From positions 62,001 through 126,000 of the forward strand of contig JAFGVE010000005.1 in the NCBI GenBank assembly GCA_016938175.1: a stretch of DNA of 64,000 nucleotides, given 5' to 3'. Position 1 is the stretch's first letter. The number at the start of each line of letters is the position of its first letter. Positions 56,023-64,000 of this stretch are shown here, piece by piece. Both the position numbers and the translations under genes were made by a program. The notes beneath the pieces are model-generated. The model worked only from the letters and a program-made list of their open reading frames with translations, ran no database searches and was not told the origin of the DNA. This stretch comes from Campylobacterales bacterium (lineage in GTDB: Bacteria > Campylobacterota > Campylobacteria > Campylobacterales > Sulfurimonadaceae).

Positions 56023-56478
56023 TTAGCTTTTACAAAACTTGGGCTTAAAGTTTAAAAAAAGAAGCCACAAGACTCCAATATCTATCATCACATCAGCAAA
56101 GTTAAATACAGCAAAATCAAAACCACAATGCCAGTAGACCATATCTACGACACCACCATGAATAAAGCGGTCATAAATATTAGAAAATGCTCCCCCCAGC
56201 ATTAAACCTGCTGGAAAGGCATAACAGAGTTTTTTCAAGTAATATATATACACTAAAATTGCACTTACCATTATGAGTTGAATATACTTCAAATTTTCAT
56301 CTAAAAATGCAAACATAGAGAAAGCAACACCCTTGTTATAGACTAAAATCAAGTCTATACACTCTGTGTAGTAACGAAATCCATCTACAAAAAGCATTTT
56401 TATGTTTTGGTCAACTATAAAAACACCAAACAGTGAAAATAGAAGTATCGCCGATAGGCGCAGCGTTACATTAGGCAT
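56023..56478 (-). CDS. lspA: Signal peptidase II
   Basis: A 151-residue inner-membrane protease that removes signal peptides from lipoproteins. It has four membrane segments and both catalytic Asp motifs: [20 protein letters not shown] and [10 protein letters not shown], with [10 protein letters not shown] upstream. The window has many lipoproteins that need it. It overlaps the glmM stop by eight bases. Confidence 0.95.
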   Translation of the reverse strand: MPNVTLRLSAILLFSLFGVFIVDQNIKMLFVDGFRYYTECIDLILVYNKGVAFSMFAFLDENLKYIQLIMVSAILVYIYYLKKLCYAFPAGLMLGGAFSNIYDRFIHGGVVDMVYWHCGFDFAVFNFADVMIDIGVLWLLFLNFKPKFCKS

Positions 56479-57811
56479 GGAGTGCTTTTTGAAAAAAAGT
56501 TACAAGTTTTTCCATTTCACTCTGCATTAACTTGTTGTCTTTTGCTTCAAGTAAAACACGAAGTTTATTCTCTGTTCCAGAATAACGAACTAAATGGCGG
56601 ATATGTAAGGCATCTAATTCAGCGAGAACTTCAGAAAGACCCTCTATTTCTTGAAGTGGTTTTTTCACTCCAACTTTAATATTTACTAGTTTTTGCGGGT
56701 ACAGTTTAAAAGGACGCAGTACTTTAGAAGCTTTCTCTTTTGTACTAATTAAAAGAGCTAAAACCTGTAAAGCAGTCACTAGCCCATCACCCGTTTTAGC
56801 AAAATCATTTATGATAACGTGTCCGCTCTGCTCTCCACCAAAATTAATGCCTTTTTCATGCATTAATTCCAGAACATGCTTATCTCCAACATCAGAACGG
56901 AAAAGTGAAAGAGAGTGCTCACTCATAAAATCTTCTAGTCCTTGGTTGCTCATAACTGTAGAGACAATCCCATTCCCTTTTAAAGTACCTTGTTTATGTA
57001 GGTGTAGCCCTAAAGCTCCTAAAAGCTGATCACCATCAACCACATCTCCACATTCATCAATCACAACAAGTCTGTCGGCATCTCCATCAAGAGCAATCCC
57101 TAAGTCTGCTCTATACTTTACAACTGCATCACTCACATCTTTTGGATGTAAAGCACCACACCCTTCATTAATATTAAAACCATCTGGTTTATTATGTAAA
57201 ACAATAACCTCGGCACCCAACTCTTCAAATACCGTTGGTCCTACCTTATACGCAGCACCATTCGCAGCATCTAAAACAATGCGTATACCCTGCAAAGTCA
57301 TCTCAACAGGAAATGAATTTTTGAGTTGCACAATATAGCGTCCAATAACATCATCTATACGTTTTGCCTTACCTATAGCTTTAGCAGTTACTTGTGCATC
57401 TTGTAGTTGCTGTGCATCAAAATAGATTTTTTCTATTTGTTCTTCCACTTCTTTTGCAAACTTATTTCCATGTCCGTCAAAGAATTTGATCCCATTATCT
57501 TCAAAAGAGTTGTGTGATGCAGATATCATAATGCCTGCATCACAACGCATATTTTCTGTGATAAACGCAATAGCAGGGGTAGGCATAGGACCAACTTGTA
57601 CTACATCATAGCCTATTGCAGTAAGCCCACTTACAATTGCATTTTCTATCATGTAGCCACTTCTTCGGGTATCTTTGCCAATGAGGATTTTATTTGTAAC
57701 AGAAGATGACTTCAAATAAGTTCCAGCAGCCATTGCCACCTTCATTGCGACTTCGGCACTTAAAAAAGTTCCCGCCTCACCTCTTACTCCATCTGTTCCA
57801 AATAATTTCAT
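56471..57811 (-). CDS. glmM: Phosphoglucosamine mutase
   Basis: A 446-residue enzyme that interconverts glucosamine 6-phosphate and 1-phosphate, feeding peptidoglycan and lipid A synthesis. The catalytic phosphoserine loop is [19 protein letters not shown], the magnesium loop [13 protein letters not shown], the sugar-binding loop GEQSGHV and the phosphate-binding loop [12 protein letters not shown]-terminus [13 protein letters not shown]. Length is normal. Leads the pair glmM-lspA, an order conserved in Helicobacter pylori, and is divergent from rpsT. Confidence 0.97.
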   Translation of the reverse strand: MKLFGTDGVRGEAGTFLSAEVAMKVAMAAGTYLKSSSVTNKILIGKDTRRSGYMIENAIVSGLTAIGYDVVQVGPMPTPAIAFITENMRCDAGIMISASHNSFEDNGIKFFDGHGNKFAKEVEEQIEKIYFDAQQLQDAQVTAKAIGKAKRIDDVIGRYIVQLKNSFPVEMTLQGIRIVLDAANGAAYKVGPTVFEELGAEVIVLHNKPDGFNINEGCGALHPKDVSDAVVKYRADLGIALDGDADRLVVIDECGDVVDGDQLLGALGLHLHKQGTLKGNGIVSTVMSNQGLEDFMSEHSLSLFRSDVGDKHVLELMHEKGINFGGEQSGHVIINDFAKTGDGLVTALQVLALLISTKEKASKVLRPFKLYPQKLVNIKVGVKKPLQEIEGLSEVLAELDALHIRHLVRYSGTENKLRVLLEAKDNKLMQSEMEKLVTFFQKALHA

Positions 57812-57906
57812 ATCTTTTCTATCCTCACATTATGGTTTTAATTAAATATTGTTGCAATTTTCAGCTATTCTACCACCCTTTAACTTAATTTTAATTATCT
57901 TTAAGC

Positions 57907-57912
57907 TATGAT
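57907..57912 (+). promoter_or_regulatory. -10 box of rpsT (TATGAT)
   Basis: TATGAT in gcTATGATtgcgg, 31 bases before the rpsT start and upstream of its AAAGGA ribosome site. A one-base deviation from consensus. Confidence 0.45.
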
Positions 57913-57942
57913 TGCGGACTTAAATTCCAAAAAGGACTAATT

Positions 57943-58203
57943 ATGGCAAATCATAAGTCATCAATTAAGAGAATTCGTCAAACAATCGTTCGTACTGAAC
58001 GTAACCGTTTTTACAGAACTCGTCTTAAAAACATTGTAAAGGATGTTCGTGCTGCAATCGAAGCAGGGAACAAAGAAGAAGCAACTGCTACACTTAAAGT
58101 AGCTAACCAACAAATTCACAAATTTGTAAGCAAAGGTATTCTTAAAAAAGAGACTGCAGCTAGAAAAGTAAGTCGTCTACACAGAGCTGTAAACGCTATA
58201 TAA
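57943..58203 (+). CDS. rpsT: 30S ribosomal protein S20
   Basis: An 86-residue basic S20 that binds 16S rRNA. The beginning [20 protein letters not shown] and the end [20 protein letters not shown] are family landmarks. It lies 12 bases before prfA; the rpsT-prfA pair is conserved in Campylobacterota. Confidence 0.97.
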   Translation: MANHKSSIKRIRQTIVRTERNRFYRTRLKNIVKDVRAAIEAGNKEEATATLKVANQQIHKFVSKGILKKETAARKVSRLHRAVNAI

Positions 58204-58215
58204 GGCTAACTCTAT

Positions 58216-59283
58216 ATGTTAGCAGATAAACTCACACCGTTTATCAACCGCTATAATGAACTTAGCGAACTGCTAAGTTCACCTGACATAACATCCGATA
58301 TTAAAAGGATGACCGCACTTTCAAAAGAACAATCTTCTCTCTTACCAATTGTTGAAAAAGCAAAAGAGTATAAAACACTTCTGCAAGATATAAAAGATAC
58401 AAAAGAGATGTTAAGTGATGCTGAAATGGGTGATATGGCAAAAGAAGAACTCAAAGAACTAGAGCCACAAAAACCTCTTTTAGAAGAAGAGATTAAACTA
58501 CTGCTTCTTCCAAAAGATCCTAATGACGATAGAAATATCATCGTTGAGCTTCGTGCCGGAGCTGGTGGAGATGAAGCAGCTATTTTTGTTGGCGATCTTT
58601 TTGACGCATATACCCGTTATGCTGATTTAAGAGATTGGAAAATTGAGCTTATATCTACTTCTCCATCTGATGCAGGTGGATACAAAGAGGTAACAGCACT
58701 TATTAAAGGTGAGCAAGTTTATAGCAGGTTGAAATACGAAGGCGGAACTCACAGAGTTCAGCGTGTTCCAGCAACAGAATCTCAAGGACGTGTACACACT
58801 TCTGCAATTACAGTTGCTGTAATGCCAGAGGTTGACGACGTTGAAATTACTATAGCAGATAAAGATCTTAAAATAGATGTTATGCGTTCGTCTGGTTGTG
58901 GTGGACAATCTGTAAATACTACTGACTCGGCAGTTAGAATTACTCACTTGCCTACAGGTATTGTTGTAACCAACCAAGACCAAAAGTCACAACACAAAAA
59001 CAAAGAAAAAGCAATGAAAGTTCTTAAAGCAAGACTTTATGACCTCCAAATGCAAGAACAACAATCTGAAAATGCAGCAGAACGTGCTGCGCAAGTAGGA
59101 AGTGGAGATAGAAGTGGTCGTATCCGCACCTATAATTATCCGCAAAACCGTATAAGTGATCACAGAATCAACTTAACACTCTATCGTCTCGGTGAGATTA
59201 TGAGTGGTGGTCTACTTGACGAGATTGTTGAACCACTCATAGCTGATAATCAAGCAAAAATCGTAGAAGCGGCTGGACTTTAG
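58216..59283 (+). CDS. prfA: Peptide chain release factor 1
   Basis: A 355-residue RF1 that ends translation at UAA and UAG. The codon-reading PAT tripeptide is in [13 protein letters not shown] near residue 185, and the catalytic GGQ, methylation site of PrmC, is in [20 protein letters not shown] at about 230. Length matches RF1, and the hairpin of domain 1 precedes them. Its stop lies inside a terminator hairpin. Confidence 0.97.
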   Translation: MLADKLTPFINRYNELSELLSSPDITSDIKRMTALSKEQSSLLPIVEKAKEYKTLLQDIKDTKEMLSDAEMGDMAKEELKELEPQKPLLEEEIKLLLLPKDPNDDRNIIVELRAGAGGDEAAIFVGDLFDAYTRYADLRDWKIELISTSPSDAGGYKEVTALIKGEQVYSRLKYEGGTHRVQRVPATESQGRVHTSAITVAVMPEVDDVEITIADKDLKIDVMRSSGCGGQSVNTTDSAVRITHLPTGIVVTNQDQKSQHKNKEKAMKVLKARLYDLQMQEQQSENAAERAAQVGSGDRSGRIRTYNYPQNRISDHRINLTLYRLGEIMSGGLLDEIVEPLIADNQAKIVEAAGL

Positions 59284-59291
59284 TTCCAGCC
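59271..59291 (+). terminator. Terminator hairpin across the prfA stop
   Basis: Seven-base arms GGCTGGA/TCCAGCC with a seven-base loop that includes the stop, followed by a T-rich run (ttcttcatattttatctatttttt). Confidence 0.65.
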
Positions 59292-59418
59292 TTCTTCATA
59301 TTTTATCTATTTTTTCCTTTTCAAAAAACATTGATTAAAATATAGACATAATACTGCACCTTAAATTTTCATTAGGAGTTATAATTTTCATCATTTTATT
59401 TTCACAGGAGAAAAAAAT

Positions 59419-60630
59419 ATGGAAAATTTTTCTGACGTACAATATATACTCACAAGCTTTTTAATGCTCTTTGCAGGTGCCTTAGTTATGTGGATGGCAG
59501 CTGGTTTTGCTATGCTTGAAGCTGGCCTAACACGTAGTAAAAATGCTGTTGTTATTTTACTTAAAAACATACTTCTCTACGCTATCGCCTCTGTAATGTT
59601 TTATGTTATCGGCTATAACTTAATGTATGGTGGAGAGGGTGCATTTATGGGTGATATAGCCCTTAGTCTAAGTGGTATCTCTTACGATGACCATTCACTC
59701 ATGGCAGACTTTTTCTTTCAAGTTGTTTTCGTTGCAACTGCTGCTTCTGTTATCTCTGGGGTTGTAGCTGAAAGAATTAGAATTTGGCCATTTCTTATTT
59801 TTGTAATGATACTTACTGCCTTTATATATCCTATACAAGGACACTGGTCATGGGGTGGTTCTGCTCTTGGTGGCTTTATGGAAGGTTTTAGTGATTTTGC
59901 TGGATCAAGTATTGTTCACTCAGTAGGTGGTTGGGCTGCTCTAGCAGGTGTTTTACTACTTGGTGCTCGTAATGGAAAATATACTCCAACAGGTGGAATT
60001 AGACCAATACCTGGTTCATCACTTCCTCTAGCAACACTCGGAACGTTTATTCTTTGGTTAGGTTGGTTCGGGTTTAATGGTGGTTCTGTATTAGCAATGG
60101 GTACAAGAGAAGATGTAGACTCTATTGCAGGTGTTTTTGCAGCGACAAATATGGCAGCTTCTTTTGGGGCTATTACAGCCGCAATTGTTACACAAATTCT
60201 CTATAAAAAAGTAGACTTAACAATGGTTCTCAATGGTGCACTTGCAGGACTAGTTGCAGTTACAGCTGGTCCTGACTTAGGGATGCTTGCAGCTTCTGTA
60301 GATGGAATTGTTGCAGGTATCTTAGTTGTTTACTCTGTAAGCTTTTTTGACAAACTGAAAATTGATGATCCAGTTGGTGCTCTTTCAGTACACCTCGTCA
60401 ATGGTATTTGGGGTACATTAGCTGTTGCTATCTGGAATCCAGAAGTAACATTTATGATGCAAATTAAAGGTATAGTTGCTATTGGTCTCTTTACATTTGT
60501 AAGTTCTCTTGTGGTCTGGTATATATTAAAAGTTACAATAGGTATTCGCGCTGATGCAGAACATGAGCAAGATGGTCTTGACTTACATGAGACAGGGTTA
60601 GAAGCATATCCTGAATTCTCAAAAAATTAA
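59419..60630 (+). CDS. amt: Ammonium transporter Amt
   Basis: A 403-residue Amt/MEP/Rh transporter with about 11 membrane helices. Family landmarks are AMLEAGLTRSKNAVVILLKN near the start, the DFAGSSIVHSVGGWAAL signature with the pore His, and SVHLVNGIWGTLAVA with the second conserved His near residue 330. It takes up ammonium from low concentrations. The usual PII partner glnK is not adjacent; instead a CZB-domain protein starts 14 bases after the stop. No sigma-54 promoter was recognised. Confidence 0.96.
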   Translation: MENFSDVQYILTSFLMLFAGALVMWMAAGFAMLEAGLTRSKNAVVILLKNILLYAIASVMFYVIGYNLMYGGEGAFMGDIALSLSGISYDDHSLMADFFFQVVFVATAASVISGVVAERIRIWPFLIFVMILTAFIYPIQGHWSWGGSALGGFMEGFSDFAGSSIVHSVGGWAALAGVLLLGARNGKYTPTGGIRPIPGSSLPLATLGTFILWLGWFGFNGGSVLAMGTREDVDSIAGVFAATNMAASFGAITAAIVTQILYKKVDLTMVLNGALAGLVAVTAGPDLGMLAASVDGIVAGILVVYSVSFFDKLKIDDPVGALSVHLVNGIWGTLAVAIWNPEVTFMMQIKGIVAIGLFTFVSSLVVWYILKVTIGIRADAEHEQDGLDLHETGLEAYPEFSKN

Positions 60631-60644
60631 TTTGAGTAGACACC

Positions 60645-61199
60645 ATGTCCTTAAAAGATGAGTATCTTGCACAAGCAAGAGAAGCAAGAGTAGAACACAA
60701 AAAATGGGTCAACCAAATACGACTCATTGTCTCAGGCTTAGAGAATGATAAAGATAAAATAGTTCTCAATGCCTCTGACTCCCCATTTGGAACGTGGCTC
60801 TACTCAAAAGCGATGGCATATAATATATCAAATAGTGCGCTTGTTCTCTCAGAGATTGAGCATCTGTTTGATGAGTGTTATAACGAATACCATAAAATAT
60901 ACGCTCTTCTTTTCAAAGCACAAGGAGGGGGTATTATTGGCTCTATTTTTGGTAGTACCAAAGCTTCTAGTTCTGATTATAAAATAGCATCTCAGTGTTA
61001 TGAGTCACTACTTGAAAAGTCGGATAAATTATTGGGAAAACTTCGTATCTTTGAAAACCAACTCAATGCTACAAATAGTGAAAAGTTTGAAAATGCTCTT
61101 AGTAATGAAGGTGGAGAATCTCTACAAATAGAAGTAAAACAAGAGAGTAACAAGCCAAAAGAACAGCGCTACTATAGGGGAAGTCTAATAGAAGATTAA
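60645..61199 (+). CDS. CZB-domain protein with reduced zinc-ligand set
   Basis: A 184-residue cytoplasmic protein with a CZB (chemoreceptor zinc-binding) domain: HKKW at His18 and SPFGTWLY at 46-53, where the usual Cys is Ser46, and His73/His83 in the following helices. The C-terminal half is charged and helical, without a cyclase or methyl-accepting region. Zinc binding may be weak or altered. It follows amt closely, so it may sense or regulate ammonium transport; no precedent is known to me. It converges with dapF, overlapping by four bases. Confidence 0.7.
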   Translation: MSLKDEYLAQAREARVEHKKWVNQIRLIVSGLENDKDKIVLNASDSPFGTWLYSKAMAYNISNSALVLSEIEHLFDECYNEYHKIYALLFKAQGGGIIGSIFGSTKASSSDYKIASQCYESLLEKSDKLLGKLRIFENQLNATNSEKFENALSNEGGESLQIEVKQESNKPKEQRYYRGSLIED

Positions 61200-61954
61200 T
61201 CTTCCCACTCAGTAACAAATGTTCTTTTCACACTTCCTTTAAACGTTATTGTTTTATCATTAACACCTAAATAAAGAGTCTCTCCACTCGTAGGATACAC
61301 TTCAATACTCTCTTGTACTTTTTGTTCCTGTAATGCTCTATAAAAGCATGCAGCCATACCCGTACCACATGCTAAAGTTTCATCTTCTACGCCACGTTCA
61401 TATGTTCTTACACGTAAGTTCTCACCATCTAAGGCACATATATTTACATTTGCATTATATTTGTAACGTAGCTCTCTTGCTTCTAAAATGTCAAAATCTG
61501 CTACACTCTCTTGAAATGCGACTAGGTGTGGTACTCCAGTATTTATGAGCCACCAATTTTTCCCATTAAATTTTATCTCTTTATCAATAACTATGGGAGG
61601 TGTAAGTTCACTCTCTACCATAGCAGTTTTTGGAGTATTGTTTTCTACGTGCGCATTAATAACTCCAGCACCTGTCATAAAACTCATTTGCTCAGAAGCG
61701 AGGTTATTGTTATACGCATAATGTGCAGCAGCACGTGAACCGTTTCCACACATTTCTGCATCACTTCCATCAGCATTGTAAAATTCCCATTCAAAATCAC
61801 AACTTTGATGTGGAACTATGACAATAAGCCCATCAGCACCTACTCCATTTTGTCTATGACATAGAGTTTTTGCCAAGTTATTTCTTTGCTCTTTTTTATC
61901 TGCGTGAAATATAACAAAGTCATTTCCACTTGCACTATATTTTGCTACTCTCAT
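61196..61954 (-). CDS. dapF: Diaminopimelate epimerase
   Basis: A 252-residue enzyme that turns LL- into meso-diaminopimelate for lysine and peptidoglycan synthesis. Both active-site Cys are present: EMCGNGSRAAAHYA near residue 70 and ETLACGTGMAACFYRA near residue 199. The N-terminal SASGNDFVIFHADK matches the family. Second part of a leftward series with coaE, nine bases away. Confidence 0.96.
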   Translation of the reverse strand: MRVAKYSASGNDFVIFHADKKEQRNNLAKTLCHRQNGVGADGLIVIVPHQSCDFEWEFYNADGSDAEMCGNGSRAAAHYAYNNNLASEQMSFMTGAGVINAHVENNTPKTAMVESELTPPIVIDKEIKFNGKNWWLINTGVPHLVAFQESVADFDILEARELRYKYNANVNICALDGENLRVRTYERGVEDETLACGTGMAACFYRALQEQKVQESIEVYPTSGETLYLGVNDKTITFKGSVKRTFVTEWED

Positions 61955-61963
61955 TTTTCCCTC

Positions 61964-62560
61964 CTATTTAAGGTACTTTTGTTTGATTGTCTCAACAAAG
62001 TTTTCAACTTCTTGCTGTAGATGTTTAAGGTTTTTGGAGTTATCTATAACCCATGTCGCTCTCTGACGTTTTTCATCTATTGGAAGTTGTGAAGCAATTC
62101 TTTTTAAAGACTCCTCTTTTGAATACCCATTACGTTTCATAAAACGTTCTAATTGTAAATCACTTGGAGTATAAACTACAACACTATCTTTAATATCGTA
62201 ATTACCATTTTCAAAAAAGAGAGGAATATCTATAAGGTAAGGAAATTTAAAACTGTCCTGCTTTTTACTACGTTTTAAAATTTCATCTTTAATTTTAGGA
62301 TGAAGAAACTCTTCTAGAGTTTTTTTAGCTTCAGCATGAGAAAAGACATACTCTCCAAGTTTAGGGCGATTCACCTTTGAACCTATTAAATACTCTTCAC
62401 CGAAAGTCTCTGCTACCCAAGCAGCATTCTCTTCTAAAATCTCATGACTTATTGTATCTGCGTCGATTACACGCATTCCATTAAGTGCTAAAAGTGAGGC
62501 TACTGTACTCTTACCAGTAGCAATGCTACCAGTAAGAGCAATGGCATACTCATAAGCCAT
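61964..62560 (-). CDS. coaE: Dephospho-CoA kinase
   Basis: A 198-residue kinase for the last step of coenzyme A synthesis. P-loop GSIATGKSTVASLLALNG at the N-terminus, a DADTISHEI region, and the LID-type ending RQRATWVIDNSKNLKHLQQE. Its start overlaps the SpeE-like gene's stop by one base. Confidence 0.95.
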   Translation of the reverse strand: MAYEYAIALTGSIATGKSTVASLLALNGMRVIDADTISHEILEENAAWVAETFGEEYLIGSKVNRPKLGEYVFSHAEAKKTLEEFLHPKIKDEILKRSKKQDSFKFPYLIDIPLFFENGNYDIKDSVVVYTPSDLQLERFMKRNGYSKEESLKRIASQLPIDEKRQRATWVIDNSKNLKHLQQEVENFVETIKQKYLK

Positions 62561-63105
62561 TAGTTTTTAATAATGCCTAAGTAAGTCTTCTTAATATAGT
62601 TACCCATTGCAAAAGCTGCTGGATGTACATCACAGTTATAATACTCTAAACCATCAAGCATATCTGTACGATGCAAGATAATATCTGCAGTTGGGTGATA
62701 CTCTTTTGAAGCTAAAATTGCAGTTTCTCCCGTACCTAAATTAAAAGGCATAACAACTTTTGCATACTTTCCAAGAATACTAATAATTTGCTTATTTTCA
62801 TCTACATTATCTAAAGATGGATGTCTTGTAACAAGAAGACCATCCGCTTTTAATACACGATTCATATGTGCATATGCCGCAGCATCTGCATCCATTTCTG
62901 AAACAACTACATCATACTTACCATCTTGTGCATCACGAAGTGCATCTAAATTAGCAGCAATTACATCACAGTTAATACCATCATGTTTTGCAACCTCTTT
63001 TACCATTCCATCAGCATTGTTACTGATTATAAGAATGTTCTCTGGAGCTTTGTTAGTACACAGTCCAACATGCACCATCATTTCATTATATATAAAATCT
63101 TTCAT
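62560..63105 (-). CDS. SpeE-like protein, shortened (spermidine synthase family)
   Basis: A 181-residue relative of the Campylobacterota spermidine synthase, which is about 260 residues. The N-terminal beta domain is missing; the remaining Rossmann-like part has degenerate glycine motif (ILIISNNADGMVKEV in place of GGGDGG) and an acidic stretch (VVSEMDADAAAY) where catalytic Asp would lie. It ends with the conserved EYYNCDVHPAAFAMGNYIK. Substrate use is doubtful; it may make polyamines with low activity or have another role. The start has no upstream extension in frame. Confidence 0.7.
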   Translation of the reverse strand: MKDFIYNEMMVHVGLCTNKAPENILIISNNADGMVKEVAKHDGINCDVIAANLDALRDAQDGKYDVVVSEMDADAAAYAHMNRVLKADGLLVTRHPSLDNVDENKQIISILGKYAKVVMPFNLGTGETAILASKEYHPTADIILHRTDMLDGLEYYNCDVHPAAFAMGNYIKKTYLGIIKN

Positions 63106-63210
63106 ATTATATTTTCCTTATTTATTGGTGCGATTTTAGCCACTTTTGAATTAATTTAACTTAATATAGATATAATTGCACAATATTTATAAAAAGTTAA
63201 AGGTACACAA

Positions 63211-63423
63211 ATGGATGTCAATAAAATAAGAAAATTTTGTAGAGTTTTTCGCACTGTAATTGGTTTAGCGCTTATAGCAACAGGAATTATTACGGGTAAT
63301 GCGTGGTTTTATTTAGGTATTATTCCCCTAATAGCAGGCCTTACAAACTTCTGTCCACTCTGTATCATTACAAAAAAATGTGAACTTCCAGAACCTAAAG
63401 GGAGTACGAATGAGTCAAATTAG
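63211..63423 (+). CDS. DUF2892 (YgaP-like) membrane protein
   Basis: A 70-residue protein with two membrane helices ([17 protein letters not shown] and [15 protein letters not shown]) and a Cys-rich [13 protein letters not shown] after them, as in the DUF2892 family, whose members are often fused or linked to rhodanese. It may link to sulfur transfer. It overlaps the purM start by 14 bases. Confidence 0.75.
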   Translation: MDVNKIRKFCRVFRTVIGLALIATGIITGNAWFYLGIIPLIAGLTNFCPLCIITKKCELPEPKGSTNESN

Positions 63424-64000
63424 TTATAAAGATGCTGGAGTAGATATTGATGCAGGAAACAGTTTTGTTGAAAATATCAAACCTTTAGTAAAAGCTACAG
63501 CTATTCCAGGTGTAATGGGTGGCATTGGCTCATTCGCAGGTGCATTTGAGCTTCCAAAGGGCTTTAAAGAGCCTGTAATGCTTGCCGCTACGGATGGTGT
63601 TGGTACAAAGCTAAAACTCGCAATAGATAGTGGTATCCACAATACTGTAGGTATCGATCTTGTAGCTATGTGCGTAAATGACTTACTTTGTAACTTCGGC
63701 ACTCCATCATTCTTTTTAGACTACTATGCGACAGGTAAGCTTGATGTCAAAAATGCAACTGATGTAGTTGCTGGAATTGCAGAAGGTTGTAAACGTAGTG
63801 AATGTGCCTTAATTGGCGGTGAAACAGCAGAAATGCCGGGAATGTACTCAGAAGATGATTATGACTTAGCTGGGTTTGCCGTGGGAGTTGCAGAAAAATC
63901 AGAAATGGATAGAGTAAGCCTAGTTCGTGCAGGACACAAACTCATCGCACTTCCATCATCTGGTCTCCATTCAAACGGATTCTCTCTTGCTAGAAAAGTA
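63410..64000 (+). CDS. purM: Phosphoribosylaminoimidazole synthetase (partial, 3' end off window)
   Basis: The first 197 codons of AIR synthetase, which closes the imidazole ring in purine synthesis. [45 protein letters not shown], and [13 protein letters not shown] are characteristic. The ATG at 63410 has GGAG six bases before it and overlaps the DUF2892 gene. The gene continues past the right edge. Confidence 0.93.
   Translation, partial: MSQISYKDAGVDIDAGNSFVENIKPLVKATAIPGVMGGIGSFAGAFELPKGFKEPVMLAATDGVGTKLKLAIDSGIHNTVGIDLVAMCVNDLLCNFGTPSFFLDYYATGKLDVKNATDVVAGIAEGCKRSECALIGGETAEMPGMYSEDDYDLAGFAVGVAEKSEMDRVSLVRAGHKLIALPSSGLHSNGFSLARKV

Noticed and set aside
59284..59418. Sigma-54 promoter of amt
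   Set aside because: No GG-N10-GC element of the right kind recognised.

Overview
The window looks like a stretch of chromosome from a sulfur-oxidising Campylobacterota (Epsilonproteobacteria), most likely a Sulfurimonas-like bacterium. Evidence: AT-rich DNA, a soxCDYZ cluster, a three-part NifU next to NifS, the order TPR protein-rnhA-rnc-aroC, the pairs glmM-lspA and rpsT-prfA, tig-clpP-def, CcoG, and a sulfate-exporter-type YeiH. No rRNA, tRNA, CRISPR array, insertion sequence or phage was seen. Apart from the 265-base stretch upstream of the cytochrome peroxidase pseudogene there is almost no long non-coding DNA, and no gap exceeds 300 bases.

Layout. 1-4.5 kb: a leftward operon of imelysin lipoprotein, di-heme DUF1111 lipoprotein, a second imelysin-like lipoprotein without the family motif, and a membrane fatty acid hydroxylase cut by the window edge; a good Fur-box match lies upstream. 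4.5-8.2 kb: DbpA-type helicase, PEBP-family protein, SpoU methyltransferase and a short-chain dehydrogenase. 8.2-13.8 kb: tetR-tolC-mfp-RND efflux operon with a perfect 13-base operator palindrome. 13.9-19.1 kb: EAL-HDOD signalling protein, CitE-like lyase, 2OG-Fe(II) oxygenase, nifU and nifS, with a 19-base Fur-like palindrome in front of nifS. 19.3-22.2 kb: a poorly conserved, AT-rich island of small lipoproteins, one of them frameshifted at a (TC)5 tract. 22.3-28.3 kb: leuC, ompA-like, mobA, moaC, DUF493 and two hypothetical/membrane genes, then a RelE/ParE-type toxin with a tiny overlapping antitoxin candidate.

28.5-34.5 kb: soxC-soxD-soxY-soxZ ending in a clear terminator, then a MOSC protein and two paralogous exported proteins of unknown function. 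The molybdenum genes (mobA, moaC, MOSC) lie near SoxC, a molybdoenzyme. 34.5-39.4 kb: aroC, rnc, rnhA, a LapB-like TPR protein, a small unknown and YeiH. 39.4-45.2 kb: a large DUF748/AsmA-like protein, ccoG, and a catalytically dead serine-recombinase-like protein that probably acts as a regulator. 45.3-48.8 kb: metH. 48.9-50 kb: a cytochrome c peroxidase gene broken by one in-frame stop. 50.2-57.8 kb: comM, a lipoprotein, def, a degenerate GGDEF protein, clpP, tig, lspA and glmM. 57.9-64 kb: rpsT, prfA, amt with a CZB-domain partner, dapF, coaE, a shortened SpeE-like protein, a DUF2892 protein and the start of purM.

How it fits together: the cell oxidises reduced sulfur with the Sox system, which needs molybdenum cofactor, c-type cytochromes and a copper oxidase matured by CcoG. 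It manages iron through Fur-like control of Fe-S assembly and of the imelysin/di-heme operon. The strongest candidates for undescribed biology are the degenerate-recombinase regulator next to ccoG, the paired exported proteins beside soxCDYZ, the Fur-linked imelysin/di-heme/hydroxylase cassette, and the amt-CZB pair. All functions are read from sequence patterns and family knowledge; nothing was searched or computed.
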